NCBI GenBank assembly: GCA_964426545.1 | Contig: CAYRQP010000017.1 | Coordinates: forward strand, 1-48,147 | Origin: CAYRQP01 sp964426545 | GTDB taxonomy: Bacteria; Fermentibacterota; Fermentibacteria; Fermentibacterales; JCC-6 | DNA length: 48,147 nucleotides | Direction: 5' to 3' | In this document: positions 1-8,986 of the stretch, in pieces | How the letters are laid out: every line of letters begins with the position of its first letter | How positions within the stretch are numbered: the first letter of the stretch is position 1 | Program-made: the position numbers and the translations under genes | Notes under the pieces: model-generated | The model's database searches: none | Seen by the model: the letters and a program-made list of their open reading frames with translations, nothing else | Told to the model about the DNA's origin: nothing

Positions 1-24
1 AGGGACATGATTTCTTCGTGTCCC
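1..24 (+). repeat. Short hairpin repeat, copy 1
   Basis: Bases 2-7 (GGGACA) pair with 19-24 (TGTCCC), giving a 6-bp stem around an 11-base loop. Bases 1-23 recur with one mismatch, in the opposite orientation, at 40079-40101. No T-run follows the stem, so a classical rho-independent terminator is not supported. I read it as a REP-like (repetitive extragenic palindromic) element that may extend beyond the left edge of the window. Confidence 0.6.
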
Positions 25-74
25 GTTAAAGTTGACGAATCAAGTGTCATGGTACCCAAAAGAAAGGAACAACA

Positions 75-287
75 ATGGCAATGGTAAAATGTGCATGGTG
101 CGGAAGTATCGGGAGCGACGGACCTGGGGATTCGCCCTGCGATATCTGCGGGGGGGACGGTCATCTCAATGTACCCGAGCCACCGACGAAGTGCGGGAGA
201 TGTAAGGGGACCGGTCGTATCGAGAATGAAGTTACTGAAGAAGTATCGCCCTGCTCGGGTTGCGGCGGTTCAGGATGGGCTACATAA
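75..287 (+). CDS. Small DnaJ-type zinc-finger repeat protein
   Basis: A 70-residue protein consisting almost wholly of four CxxCxGxG-like motifs, with cysteine pairs at 6/9, 22/25, 40/43 and 60/63. These are the spacing and number seen in the central cysteine-rich domain of DnaJ, where two zinc ions are bound and unfolded protein is contacted. There is no J domain and no C-terminal substrate domain, so this is a free-standing finger module. The first motif has Ser where the family has its first Gly. An AAGGA ribosome binding site lies just before the ATG; the ATG two codons later is an alternative start. It converges on fabD with a 47-base gap. Binding of zinc is inferred from the motifs; the partner is unknown. 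Confidence 0.8.
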   Translation: MAMVKCAWCGSIGSDGPGDSPCDICGGDGHLNVPEPPTKCGRCKGTGRIENEVTEEVSPCSGCGGSGWAT

Positions 288-334
288 AGACAAGAACGGA
301 AGCCTGATCCGGATGCTACATTTACGGGGGTAAT

Positions 335-1264
335 TTAACTTAGGGCTTCCAGCGTTTTCTCGAGGGCTGCTTTCGATTCAGTGCCGTAAACGGTGATGCC
401 CTGCATTTTCCTCATCAGTCCCTGTAGGACCCGGCCCGGACCGACTTCGACAAATGTGTCGAAACCGCTATCTCGAAGTTTTTTAATTGTATCCCGCCAT
501 AACACAGGAGACACAACCTGCTGTTTCAGAAGTTCACGGGCTTCAGATGCACTCTTCACAAAATCGGCAGTGACATTTGCTACAACAGTAATATCGGGGT
601 CATAGAATACAGCATCATCGAGAGATGAAGAAAGTTCTTCGGCGGCTTCCTTCATCAAGGGAGAGTGCCAGGCGCCGGATACTTTAAGTGGAATGACTCT
701 TCCGGCACCGAGTTCTTTGCATATCTCGCCCGCTTTTTTAAGAGGAGCTTCCGCGCCTGAAATAACTACCTGTCCCTTTGCGTTTATATTGGCGATGCCT
801 ATCGGTCCCAGTTCAGATGCAGCCTTAATACTCTTCTTCACATTTCTGACACTGGAACCAAGTACCGCGAGCATCCCACCCGGATATCTATCAGCACACC
901 GCTGCATCAGGTCTCCCCTGATTCTGGTGAGTTTTACCGCTATATCGGGTCGAAGAATTCCCGCCGTAACAAGTGCTGCATATTCGCCAAGACTGTGTCC
1001 GGCGGAACCTTCAGGTTTTATTCCTGCTGCGATGAGAATGTTCAGCGTTGCAAGACTTATCATGGTAATTGCCGGCTGAACATTGTCTGTTCTGGTTAGA
1101 AGTTCGGAGGGGCCTTCTGATATTATTGTACTGAGATCATCGATCTCACTCATCTCATTTATTTTTTCGAGATAGTCCAGTGCATCCGGATACTCTCTTA
1201 GATACTTATCCATCCCGACACTTTGTGAAGCCTGCCCCGGGAAAAGGAAGACCAATCTACCCAA
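335..1264 (-). CDS. fabD: Malonyl-CoA:ACP transacylase
   Basis: Transfers malonyl from CoA to acyl carrier protein to feed fatty acid elongation in the cytoplasm. The 309 residues match the usual family length. Visible are the oxyanion-loop glutamine (FPGQASQ, Q11), the GHSLG nucleophile elbow (89-93, Ser91), Arg116 that binds the malonyl carboxylate, and the catalytic His200 in GAWHSP. The start is a TTG preceded by GGGGGAAAGA at good spacing. It is the last gene of the long minus-strand block, 83 bases after the spermidine-synthase-like gene. No other fab gene (fabH, fabG, acpP) is next to it, which is unusual for fabD. Confidence 0.96.
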   Translation of the reverse strand: MGRLVFLFPGQASQSVGMDKYLREYPDALDYLEKINEMSEIDDLSTIISEGPSELLTRTDNVQPAITMISLATLNILIAAGIKPEGSAGHSLGEYAALVTAGILRPDIAVKLTRIRGDLMQRCADRYPGGMLAVLGSSVRNVKKSIKAASELGPIGIANINAKGQVVISGAEAPLKKAGEICKELGAGRVIPLKVSGAWHSPLMKEAAEELSSSLDDAVFYDPDITVVANVTADFVKSASEARELLKQQVVSPVLWRDTIKKLRDSGFDTFVEVGPGRVLQGLMRKMQGITVYGTESKAALEKTLEALS

Positions 1265-1347
1265 TCTTTCCCCCTTTCTGTTAACTTTGAAACTAAATTG
1301 CCATATGTATTTCTATTTGACAAGAATTGTAAGAAAAGTAAGCCCTG

Positions 1348-3849
1348 TCAATACCCTTCTTTTTCAGTCTCTTTTTCAATCTGTGCTAATAATTGTAAAT
1401 GCCTTTTCCAGACGGAATCGACTGCAATGGCTTCATGCAAAAGGGGGATTGCGTCAGAACCACGGTCTGTCACATATAACTGTTCTGCTGCTGTTGTCAA
1501 AACAACGGCAAGCCATCTGTTCCTCATTACTCCCCCGGGTGTGCTCCTGAGCAATTCCAGTGCTTCGGGCAGTCTGCCGCTCCAGTAAAGTACCTGCGAC
1601 GCATACACCGGGTCGAGTGTATCATGTCCGATGGAAAATATTTCGATGATATCCGGTCCTATCGTTGCCTGGGGATCCGCCGGAGCCCGTCTTCTTATGA
1701 ACTGACAGTGCGAATGGGCATCCGTGTTCAAAGAAGTCGCGGAAGTCATCGTTGAGAAATCTTCTGTATCTATGACTGCTGTCAGATATTCAGGTTCATC
1801 CGGGATAAACCCTATCTGTGTCAGTTGCTCCGATGCCGCAGGGTCTGTAAACATGGCATCAATATCAAGCCTTAACGGTGCATTCGAACCTATCAGTATT
1901 GCATGTCTGCCGCCTGCCGTATGAACAGCGCAATATGGAAACACATCAGACCAGGTGATGAGTATCCGCCTGAGGTCAAGCGTCGGAAGCTGATGAAGGG
2001 GAACCCACTGCGCCGCTACTCCGTCCGGGGAAAGAGTATTCAGCATTGTAAGATAAAATTCGCGGGTGTAGAGAACCCAACTGTCCGCAGAACCTGGATG
2101 TGTGGCATCACATACAATCAAATCGAATTTGGTCCGTGTTCCGAGAAGGTAATTCCTGCCGTCATCTGCAATGAGGTGAAATCTCGGGTCCAGATCCGGT
2201 CTGTTATTTTCCGAAGCAAATATTTCTGCGGCATCCAGTACAGCAGGACATAATTCGACGCAGACAAGAGTGTCTATCGGGTGTGCAAGCAGGGCTCCTG
2301 AAGTGATTCCTCCGCCCATCGCCACGACCATTGCAGTTTCAGATTCGGGATTATACCCCCATGGAAGATGGCCCAGAAGATAGAATGCTTCGAGTGACGC
2401 CTGGTCGATAGGAACCTCTTCTACTCCGTTTATCCGCAGGCTTCTGTAGTTATCCCATTCCCGCCCAAAAACCGAAACGGTTGCTGTTCTGTCTTCTTTG
2501 AAGAACAAAAGTTCCATTCCGTCCGGAGGAATCGATCCGGGGGGATTCGAAGAGGTAGTAAGAAATACAATCAGGGGTATGCATACAAGAATGCCGAATG
2601 CCCGAGCATACTTTCTTTCGCGGATGAATATCATGAATCCTATAAGTACACTCCCAGCAGCGAGAAGAGATGCTGATCTGGTGACTCCCAGGTAATAAAA
2701 AAGTATTCCACCGGTCAGGACAGGTCCGACTGCAGCTCCGATACAGTTTGCCATCGAAAGAAAGCCCGTATCATTGCCAAGTCTGTCAGGAGACGATGCC
2801 GCCCTGACTATCAGTGGGAAAGTAGTCCCCATGAGAAAAGCCGACGGCAGCATGTAAAGGAAAGCCGCACCAAAGGAACCGGCTGTATGTGCAAACCATG
2901 AAGTTCCACCGACTATGCCGGAAACAGAGGAGAATGCACCGAGTGCCGTCAAAGGCAGAATGCTTGAGATCCCGAGCAGGACTTCGACAGTTCCGAGAAG
3001 AAGAATGGGAGACGATGTCCGGGATGCAAGTTTCTGCCCCAGTATCCCCCCGAGTCCGATACCTGTCAGAACAATGATTCCCATGATTGAAAAGGCATAG
3101 GTACTGTTTCCGAGTACGAATGTGAACTGCCTTGCCCATATCATCTCATAGCCGAGACACACCATTCCGCTTAAAGCAAAAACCAGCAGATAAAAGAATG
3201 CAGGACGATCGGATGAATCGAGACTCACCCTGGCTGACGGCACACTCATTCGTTTCGGCAGAAACAAAACCGCTGATGCCGTGACGACTGCGCCACTCAG
3301 CATTGTTATCGTACCGCCCATGAACTCGAGCAGTATGAAACCGCTAAGAAAGCCGCCGATTGCAGACCCGAGGGCATTCAGCCCGTAAAGACGGGAAACT
3401 TCCCTGTCTCCACCCCGGGTTTCTGATAATCTCCCGAGAATCGGGATTATTCCGCCTGCAAAAAATGTAGCCGGAAAAATCATCAACAGGCTGATGATGA
3501 ATCTCACCGGCAATGGATTTAAGCCTGAACCGTAGAATAGCGGGTACAACGCTTTAACAAGGGGGGCCAAAACGATCGGCAATACAGACAGTACTGCAGC
3601 TGATAGAATTATTCGCCTGAGCAGTCCTGCGGGATTCTCAGCCAATTCACTTCTACGCCCGAAGAACCAGCCTCCTGTCGCAAGTCCCAGCATAAATGAC
3701 CCCAGAACAACCGCCGCCGCATCGACACTCCCCCCTACTAATAGAAGGAGTTGCCTGTTCCATGCCAACTGTGCAAGGAGTATCCCGGCACCCGCAGTGA
3801 AAGCAAAAAGGCTCAATCCGGTTCTGCCGTCTGAGTTGTTATTCGCCAA
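1348..3849 (-). CDS. Membrane spermidine-synthase-like protein (transporter-like N-half)
   Basis: The N-terminal half is a run of hydrophobic segments like a polytopic transporter (roughly residues 10-440). The following part has a Rossmann methyltransferase-like fold of the spermidine synthase family: glycine-rich VAMGGGITSG, an acidic strand end VCVELCP, and CDATHPG in place of the usual acidic catalytic loop. The C-terminal hundred residues look helical and TPR-like. Such fusions are common in uncultured bacteria and usually annotated as fused MFS/spermidine synthase, but polyamine synthesis is unproven. The reading frame stays open upstream to an ATG at 3972, inside tolC. I prefer TTG at 3849 (833 residues): it overlaps the tolC stop by 11 bases and has GGAAG about 10 bases ahead. 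Confidence 0.8.
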   Translation of the reverse strand: MANNNSDGRTGLSLFAFTAGAGILLAQLAWNRQLLLLVGGSVDAAAVVLGSFMLGLATGGWFFGRRSELAENPAGLLRRIILSAAVLSVLPIVLAPLVKALYPLFYGSGLNPLPVRFIISLLMIFPATFFAGGIIPILGRLSETRGGDREVSRLYGLNALGSAIGGFLSGFILLEFMGGTITMLSGAVVTASAVLFLPKRMSVPSARVSLDSSDRPAFFYLLVFALSGMVCLGYEMIWARQFTFVLGNSTYAFSIMGIIVLTGIGLGGILGQKLASRTSSPILLLGTVEVLLGISSILPLTALGAFSSVSGIVGGTSWFAHTAGSFGAAFLYMLPSAFLMGTTFPLIVRAASSPDRLGNDTGFLSMANCIGAAVGPVLTGGILFYYLGVTRSASLLAAGSVLIGFMIFIRERKYARAFGILVCIPLIVFLTTSSNPPGSIPPDGMELLFFKEDRTATVSVFGREWDNYRSLRINGVEEVPIDQASLEAFYLLGHLPWGYNPESETAMVVAMGGGITSGALLAHPIDTLVCVELCPAVLDAAEIFASENNRPDLDPRFHLIADDGRNYLLGTRTKFDLIVCDATHPGSADSWVLYTREFYLTMLNTLSPDGVAAQWVPLHQLPTLDLRRILITWSDVFPYCAVHTAGGRHAILIGSNAPLRLDIDAMFTDPAASEQLTQIGFIPDEPEYLTAVIDTEDFSTMTSATSLNTDAHSHCQFIRRRAPADPQATIGPDIIEIFSIGHDTLDPVYASQVLYWSGRLPEALELLRSTPGGVMRNRWLAVVLTTAAEQLYVTDRGSDAIPLLHEAIAVDSVWKRHLQLLAQIEKETEKEGY

Positions 3850-5149
3850 GTCTTGGTGTTCTTCCGAGAAGTACAAGCAGCCGGGCTTCGCTGATAAGAC
3901 ATTCGACTCTTGCGGATACCAGCGATGCTTCTGCCTGTGTGTATTCAGTCTCTGCATCGAGTAGTTCGGCAAGGGTGATGCTTCCGAGTGAGTAACTCTG
4001 CTCTGAAAGGCGCAACTGCTCTCTTGTCTGTTCGAGAACTAGTTGGGCAAGTTGATAGCTGTCGATTCCGCCCAGCAGATTGTTCCTTGCCAGTATTACA
4101 GATGATAAAAGGCTGTTTTCAAGAGATTCCAGCCCTGCTCCTACAGAAATAACAGCAGACCGTCTGCTCTGAATAATGCTTTCGCGGGAAAACCCGTCGA
4201 ATAGAGTCCAGTTCAGTGAAGCTGAAATGCTCCAGCTGTCCTCGTTGCCAAAGTTATCGAATTCTGGTTCGTCATTGCTCCAGGTCCAGCTTCCCCCGGC
4301 TGAAAGTGACGGCCAGTAACTCCTCGAAGATGCATCGGCTGACAGTTCGGAAGTCCGAAGCCGTTCCTTCGATGCCAGATATGAAGGATTTGAAGAGATA
4401 TCGAGGTTATAGTTCTCTGCAGCGTCCCTGGATACAGGCATCAGAACCGCCGCACTATTCACTGTGTGTTCCGAAACTAATACACTGGCTGCTTCATACA
4501 GCTGTATATATGCAGCAATTAGTGCTGTTTCCTTTTGCGAAAGTGTAAGGAGATCCCTGTTCATCTGTACTTCTGCCTGAATCATCTCGAGATTCGTTAC
4601 CGCGCCGAGTTCATACCGGGACTGAGTCCTGTCGAACAGCTGCGAACTCTTTAGACAGGCAGTTTCAGCACTCTCCATATGGCCTATCGCTTCAATTACT
4701 CCATAGTATTTTTCAGTCACATCGAGAACCAGATTCAGTCTTGCAGATTCCGTCTCATGCTGAACAGCCAGTAGGGAGTGCCGGCTCCCTGCGAGATTGA
4801 GCCAGCTGCTGCCGCCTGAAGCAAGCAGTTCCTGTGAAAAGCTCAATGAAGCCTGCCATGATGACTGGTCTGATGCTGTGTACCCCCCTGATCCGTCAGG
4901 TATGCTGCTCCAACTATGTCCGCCTGATGTGTTCATGGTAATTCGCGGAAACAGGAAAGACCGTGCGGAAACAACTGATGCTTCTGCAGATTCCATGTCA
5001 GCAGAAGAAGAAATCATCACCGGTGAATTTTCGAAAGCCAGGGCAACCCATCCTGCAAGGTCCAGGCTGGTTAAAGTCGTATCCGGTATCTCCGCAGCCG
5101 CAGGGATAGAAAGTAACAGCAGCAGAGATAAAATCATTCTCATATTCAT
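3839..5149 (-). CDS. TolC-like outer membrane efflux protein
   Basis: 436 residues. The first 19 form a signal peptide with an AAA cleavage site before EIPDTT. The body has the two repeated long-helix and short-strand halves of the outer membrane efflux family; TNLEMIQAEVQMNRD and ITLAELLDAETEYTQAEASL are the typical paired helix motifs near the ends of the repeats. It should form a trimeric channel spanning outer membrane and periplasm. No inner-membrane pump or adaptor (RND, ABC, MFP) is adjacent, so its partner is not visible. It sits 36 bases after the Yip1-like gene, with an AAGGAGAA site just before its ATG, and overlaps the start of the spermidine-synthase-like gene. Confidence 0.9.
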   Translation of the reverse strand: MNMRMILSLLLLLSIPAAAEIPDTTLTSLDLAGWVALAFENSPVMISSSADMESAEASVVSARSFLFPRITMNTSGGHSWSSIPDGSGGYTASDQSSWQASLSFSQELLASGGSSWLNLAGSRHSLLAVQHETESARLNLVLDVTEKYYGVIEAIGHMESAETACLKSSQLFDRTQSRYELGAVTNLEMIQAEVQMNRDLLTLSQKETALIAAYIQLYEAASVLVSEHTVNSAAVLMPVSRDAAENYNLDISSNPSYLASKERLRTSELSADASSRSYWPSLSAGGSWTWSNDEPEFDNFGNEDSWSISASLNWTLFDGFSRESIIQSRRSAVISVGAGLESLENSLLSSVILARNNLLGGIDSYQLAQLVLEQTREQLRLSEQSYSLGSITLAELLDAETEYTQAEASLVSARVECLISEARLLVLLGRTPRLGE

Positions 5150-5185
5150 AGTATCAGGTTCTCCTTAAAGTTCATTTATACCTAC

Positions 5186-5935
5186 TCATCCCGCAGACGT
5201 AAACATAACCGGAAGCGATGTAAGCAATACCCCTGCAAGATAGACTGAAAAGCACAATCGTATCCCCGAACCTGCAGGTCTGCCCCTCAAAGATGCCAAT
5301 CCCGTTCCCCATAGAATCAAAGTCATTACAGAAGGTATATCGAAACTGCTCAAAAAACGGAATATGAATATATGCAGTTGTGATGGATTCAGTGTATCCG
5401 TTGGTATAAAAACTCCAAGGTCGAGTCTGACAGAGTCGGGAATGTTAAGCAGATATGCAATCAGCATTATCAATGTCAGGGTAATCATATAAGCCCCCTG
5501 GGACAATCCTGCGGAAGTGAAGAATACCAGCGGTTTCTCAGGCTTCTTCCCGTCAACTGCATATGCAATCCCAAGAGCCGCAAGTCCGGCAAGAAGTACC
5601 ATGATACTGCGTTCGACTATCCTCGTGACAGGCAGAGAATCGATCATTCCGTGCATGTCGTCGATTTCACCTGCAATCACGCTGTCAGCCTGAGCAGTTG
5701 TCAGACTATCCTCCATCAGTTCGGGATACCTCTCTGCAGACCAGCCGCTTTCCACCTCAGACCAGTCGACAAGCACTCCCCGCACAAGTCCGGAAAGAGC
5801 AATTACAACAACAGTCGCCGAAAGTACCAGACCTATACTCTGCCTGTCCTTCATCAATCGGTATGAATCTGCAGGTGATACAAACTGCGTGAACACAGCA
5901 AGCAGTGCCTGAATGGGACTAGTGTCTTTGTTCAT
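5186..5935 (-). CDS. Yip1-like multi-pass membrane protein
   Basis: 249 residues with about five hydrophobic segments: near 32-55, 108-128, 143-165, 195-212 and 225-247. The N-terminal cytosolic stretch resembles bacterial Yip1-domain proteins, which often begin with a short amphipathic part containing an FVSP-like motif before the first helix. An acidic hydrophilic loop lies between the first and second helices. The ATG overlaps the glgA stop (ATGA), so the two are probably translationally coupled. The family has no settled function in bacteria. Family assignment is by overall pattern only. Confidence 0.55.
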   Translation of the reverse strand: MNKDTSPIQALLAVFTQFVSPADSYRLMKDRQSIGLVLSATVVVIALSGLVRGVLVDWSEVESGWSAERYPELMEDSLTTAQADSVIAGEIDDMHGMIDSLPVTRIVERSIMVLLAGLAALGIAYAVDGKKPEKPLVFFTSAGLSQGAYMITLTLIMLIAYLLNIPDSVRLDLGVFIPTDTLNPSQLHIFIFRFLSSFDIPSVMTLILWGTGLASLRGRPAGSGIRLCFSVYLAGVLLTSLPVMFTSAG

Positions 5936-7362
5936 ATATCGGTTCTTTCTATCTTATCTTGAAGTACTTCCTTATATACTCTCTCATATTCTCGGGATCT
6001 GTGTTGCCATGAATTATCCTGTTTCATACACTTTTTGGCAAGATGTGTCCAGCGATACTTATTTCGGAAAAGGATATTTGTCCGCAGAATAGTCGAAAAC
6101 AGTTCATCGGATGATTCCTGCTCGAAAACAAAACCGCATCCCCCGTTTTCATAATCTCTCACAGTATCTGCTAATCCACCTGTCTTTCTAACAAGCGGTA
6201 CTGCTCCGTAGCGCATGGCAGACATCTGTGCTAAACCGCAGGGCTCAAATCTACTCGGCATCAGATAGAGGTCGCTGCCCGCAAATACCTTCCGTGCAAT
6301 TTTGTCATCGTATTTGAAAATACAAGATACACTTCCGGGGTACGTTTGAGCCAGTTTCTCAAGTTTACTCCTGTATTCCCTCTCCCCCGTCCCCAGAATT
6401 GCCAGTTTTATATTCTCACTCACCAGTTTTTCGACTATTGGTATGAGGAGGTCTACACCTTTCTGCCGTGTCAGCCTTGTCACCATTCCGGCTATCATGC
6501 TGCTGTCTGTTTCGGTAAGTTCGAATAGATAGAGCAATTCCTTTCTGCATTCTTCTCTTGAAGTAATGGAACCGGCACTGTAAGAAGAAGCAATCGCAGG
6601 GTCGTCTGCGGGGTTCCATGAGTCCGTGTCTATTCCGTTCAGAATACCGCTCAGTACATCAGTCCTGTTGCGCAGTATTCCATCCATTCCGCATCCAAAA
6701 CGGTCAGTCAGTATTTCCCACGAATAGGTCGGGCTGACTGTTGTAATCTTGTCTGAATAGAGAATTCCCGCTTTCATGAAACTGAAGTCACTGTAGAATT
6801 CAATCCCCTCCGGTGTGAGCAGCTCCGTGGACAGGTTCGTAACCTCATAGTCTTCTGCGGGAAAATTTCCCTGATACTGAAGATTGTGAATCGTAAATAC
6901 AACAGCCGTTCTCAAGTCCTTGCGCATATATGCAGGGATAAGCCCTGTCTGCCAGTCATGACAGTGGATGATATCGGTATAGGGCAATAAAATTCCCATT
7001 GCATGGCAGACAGCTCTGCTGAAGAATGAAAACCGCTCCGCATTGTCTTCCCAACCTTCATCATCTGAAGGTCCGTAGAATCCGCTGCGGTCGAAATACT
7101 CATCTTTCCCAATCAGAAATACACGAACTGCACCTTTGGGGAAACGGGTTTCAGTTATCCTGAATTCCATCTCATCAGTTTTTAACTTCTGCTTCCGGAC
7201 AATCCGCTTCTCGTCCATCTCAATATCTCTGTAATGCGGCAGAAAGAGCGAAACTTCATGACCGGCTTCTGCAAGTGAGGACGGCAGGGAACCCATGACT
7301 CCCGCAAGCCCGCCCGAGCTGGCAAAAGGAACAGCTTCACTTGCAGCCATGACTATCTTCAT
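5932..7362 (-). CDS. glgA: Glycogen synthase-like glycosyltransferase (GT5)
   Basis: Bacterial glycogen synthase family; elongates alpha-1,4-glucan from ADP-glucose. The N-terminal Rossmann domain has the GGLAGVMGSLP loop, HCHDWQTGLIP and TIHNLQYQG. The C-terminal domain has PSRFEPCGLAQMSAMRYG and RKTGGLADTV, holding the catalytic glutamate and phosphate-binding loop. The frame is open further upstream, but the homology begins at MKIVMAASEAVPF, and that ATG (7362) overlaps the dedA stop as ATGA, giving 476 residues. Oddity: the N-terminal KTGGL signature reads SSGGL, so residue 15, a lysine in E. coli GlgA, is serine. Donor specificity may therefore differ. The enzyme assignment is strong, the exact donor less so. 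Confidence 0.9.
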   Translation of the reverse strand: MKIVMAASEAVPFASSGGLAGVMGSLPSSLAEAGHEVSLFLPHYRDIEMDEKRIVRKQKLKTDEMEFRITETRFPKGAVRVFLIGKDEYFDRSGFYGPSDDEGWEDNAERFSFFSRAVCHAMGILLPYTDIIHCHDWQTGLIPAYMRKDLRTAVVFTIHNLQYQGNFPAEDYEVTNLSTELLTPEGIEFYSDFSFMKAGILYSDKITTVSPTYSWEILTDRFGCGMDGILRNRTDVLSGILNGIDTDSWNPADDPAIASSYSAGSITSREECRKELLYLFELTETDSSMIAGMVTRLTRQKGVDLLIPIVEKLVSENIKLAILGTGEREYRSKLEKLAQTYPGSVSCIFKYDDKIARKVFAGSDLYLMPSRFEPCGLAQMSAMRYGAVPLVRKTGGLADTVRDYENGGCGFVFEQESSDELFSTILRTNILFRNKYRWTHLAKKCMKQDNSWQHRSREYERVYKEVLQDKIERTDI

Positions 7363-7973
7363 TCTCCTGCACTCTCTCTTCTTCGAATTTTTAAGAATAT
7401 CACTGCTGCTGTAACGATACCTAAAAGAACCCACATCCAGAGTTCGAAGCGTCTCATCATTTCACCTGCCGCTTCTAAATTGTCTCCCACGATACTACCT
7501 GTAAACGTAAGAATGACATACCAGATAAAGGTACCAAAGAGGACTGATATACCTGCAGATATGTACTTCATTTTCGATGTACCTGCAATAAGAACAAGAA
7601 TAGACCGTATTCCGGGCAGGAATCGCCCAAAGATGAGAATCATGGTACCATATTTATCGACCAGATTATCTGCTTTTTCTATTTTCCTGTGACTTACCTT
7701 CTTCGAAAGCCACTTTTCAACTGCTTTTCTGCCAAAATGCCTGCCAAATTTGAATATTACTATACTCGCCAGAAAACACCCGGCAATACCCGTAAATGCT
7801 GTCATCGAAAGTGACATCCCGCTACTGTGCACCCATCCTGCAAGTACAATGAAGAGCAGATCACCCGGAAACGGCGGAAAAACCGTTTCGACAAATGCAG
7901 TCAATGCCAAAACGAGAAATATCCAGTTCCCCGGCTGATTGTTCGAGAAATATTCGAGAATGCTTTCTATCAC
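7359..7973 (-). CDS. DedA-family (SNARE-associated) membrane protein
   Basis: 204 residues with the DedA layout: an N-terminal re-entrant region with ETVFPPFPGDLL, a cytosolic basic stretch, GRFLPGIRSILVLIAGTSKM, and C-terminal helices ending in a basic tail. DedA proteins act as lipid scramblases or transporters, for example for undecaprenyl phosphate or phosphatidylethanolamine, in the inner membrane. The start is GTG, overlapping the stop of the preceding rhuM fragment (GTGA). Its stop overlaps the glgA ATG. Which lipid it moves cannot be told from sequence. Confidence 0.92.
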   Translation of the reverse strand: MIESILEYFSNNQPGNWIFLVLALTAFVETVFPPFPGDLLFIVLAGWVHSSGMSLSMTAFTGIAGCFLASIVIFKFGRHFGRKAVEKWLSKKVSHRKIEKADNLVDKYGTMILIFGRFLPGIRSILVLIAGTSKMKYISAGISVLFGTFIWYVILTFTGSIVGDNLEAAGEMMRRFELWMWVLLGIVTAAVIFLKIRRRESAGE

Positions 7974-8961
7974 TTCTTGTCTCTCAGTCTATCGATATCC
8001 TGCTCTAACTCTTCAAGACTTGATATTCTTTCTATCTTGCTTTGCCCGATCTTACACTTCCCATATTCGATTGATGACTTTTCGAGTGCCCTCTGATGCG
8101 ATACTCTCCCCGCATGAGTCAGTAGTTCTTTTTTGTTTCTTTTCAGAATAACATCCAACTGCTCTATCCAGTCTCTCATATACATTGGCTCATCTGTTGT
8201 GCCGTCGTTTCGGAGAATGCAAGGTACTGCTCTACAAGAAGTCCGTGTAGTTCTATTTCTTCCTTACTCAGATAGTTCTTTGCAATACTGACATCCGATT
8301 TCCTAATTCTTGTTTCCTTCTTACTGAGAGATTGCATTCCTATCAATGGAAGAAGAGTAGCATCTACTCTGCGATAAACAAGCTCTGCTGCCGTCTGGCT
8401 GCTTATAGCCCAGAGTAGTTTATTTTGAACGATCTTGAAGAATTTAACAGTTTTTTCAGCCTTGGGGTCATAATCAATACTCGTAGCGTAGATGTCCTTT
8501 ATTTTTTGATAGAAGAAGCGTTCTGATATGCGAATTTCACGGCTTCGCTCCTGTAACTCATTGAAGTAGTTCATCGATGTCCCATGTTTGAACCTGTCAT
8601 CATTTAAGACAAAACCTTTAATGATATACTCTCGAACTTGCTGTGTTGCCCAAATCCGGAACTGAGTACCTCGCAGAGACTTAACTCTATATCCTACTGA
8701 ATTTATTACATCGAGATTGTAAAAATTAGTGTTGTACAATTTCTCATCCCCGGCAGTTGTCCGGAAATTCCGGACAACTGATTTTGCTACAAGTTCACCA
8801 TCTGTTAAGATGTTTTGAATGTGTTCAGAAATAGTTTTTTTACTTTTTCCAAAAAGCTGTGACAACTGCATTTGTGTCAGCCAGACAGTTTCATTCTCCA
8901 AACGAACGTCTATATTTATTCTTTCATCTCGGTTTCTATACAGAATAATTTCGCTGCTCAT
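7970..8961 (-). pseudogene. RhuM-family protein, split by a frame change
   Basis: Two adjacent frames together give one RhuM-like protein. The upstream piece (8961-8176, 261 residues from the ATG with AAAGGA ahead) has the family N-terminus with DVRLENETVWLTQMQLSQLF and a helix-turn-helix-like region, then the conserved middle (LRGTQFRIWATQQVREYI). It stops at TTAQQMSQCI. The downstream piece (8185-7970) begins MYMRDWIEQLD and carries the family C-terminus (LLTHAGRVSHQRAL). The normal PMYMRDW continuation is in the second frame, so a single-base indel near 8185-8200 explains the break. The pieces overlap by 10 bases, so coupled translation of two parts is possible. RhuM's function is not settled. 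The frame stays open upstream to 8997, inside ispDF. A sequencing error is the main alternative. Confidence 0.75.
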
Positions 8962-8986
8962 GATTTCCTTTTCTCTATGTGAATAA

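Noticed and set aside
298..350. GGAAGCC/GGCTTCC inverted repeat between the zinc-finger gene and fabD
   Set aside because: A 7-bp stem with a 39-base loop and no T-run that includes the fabD stop; likely chance.
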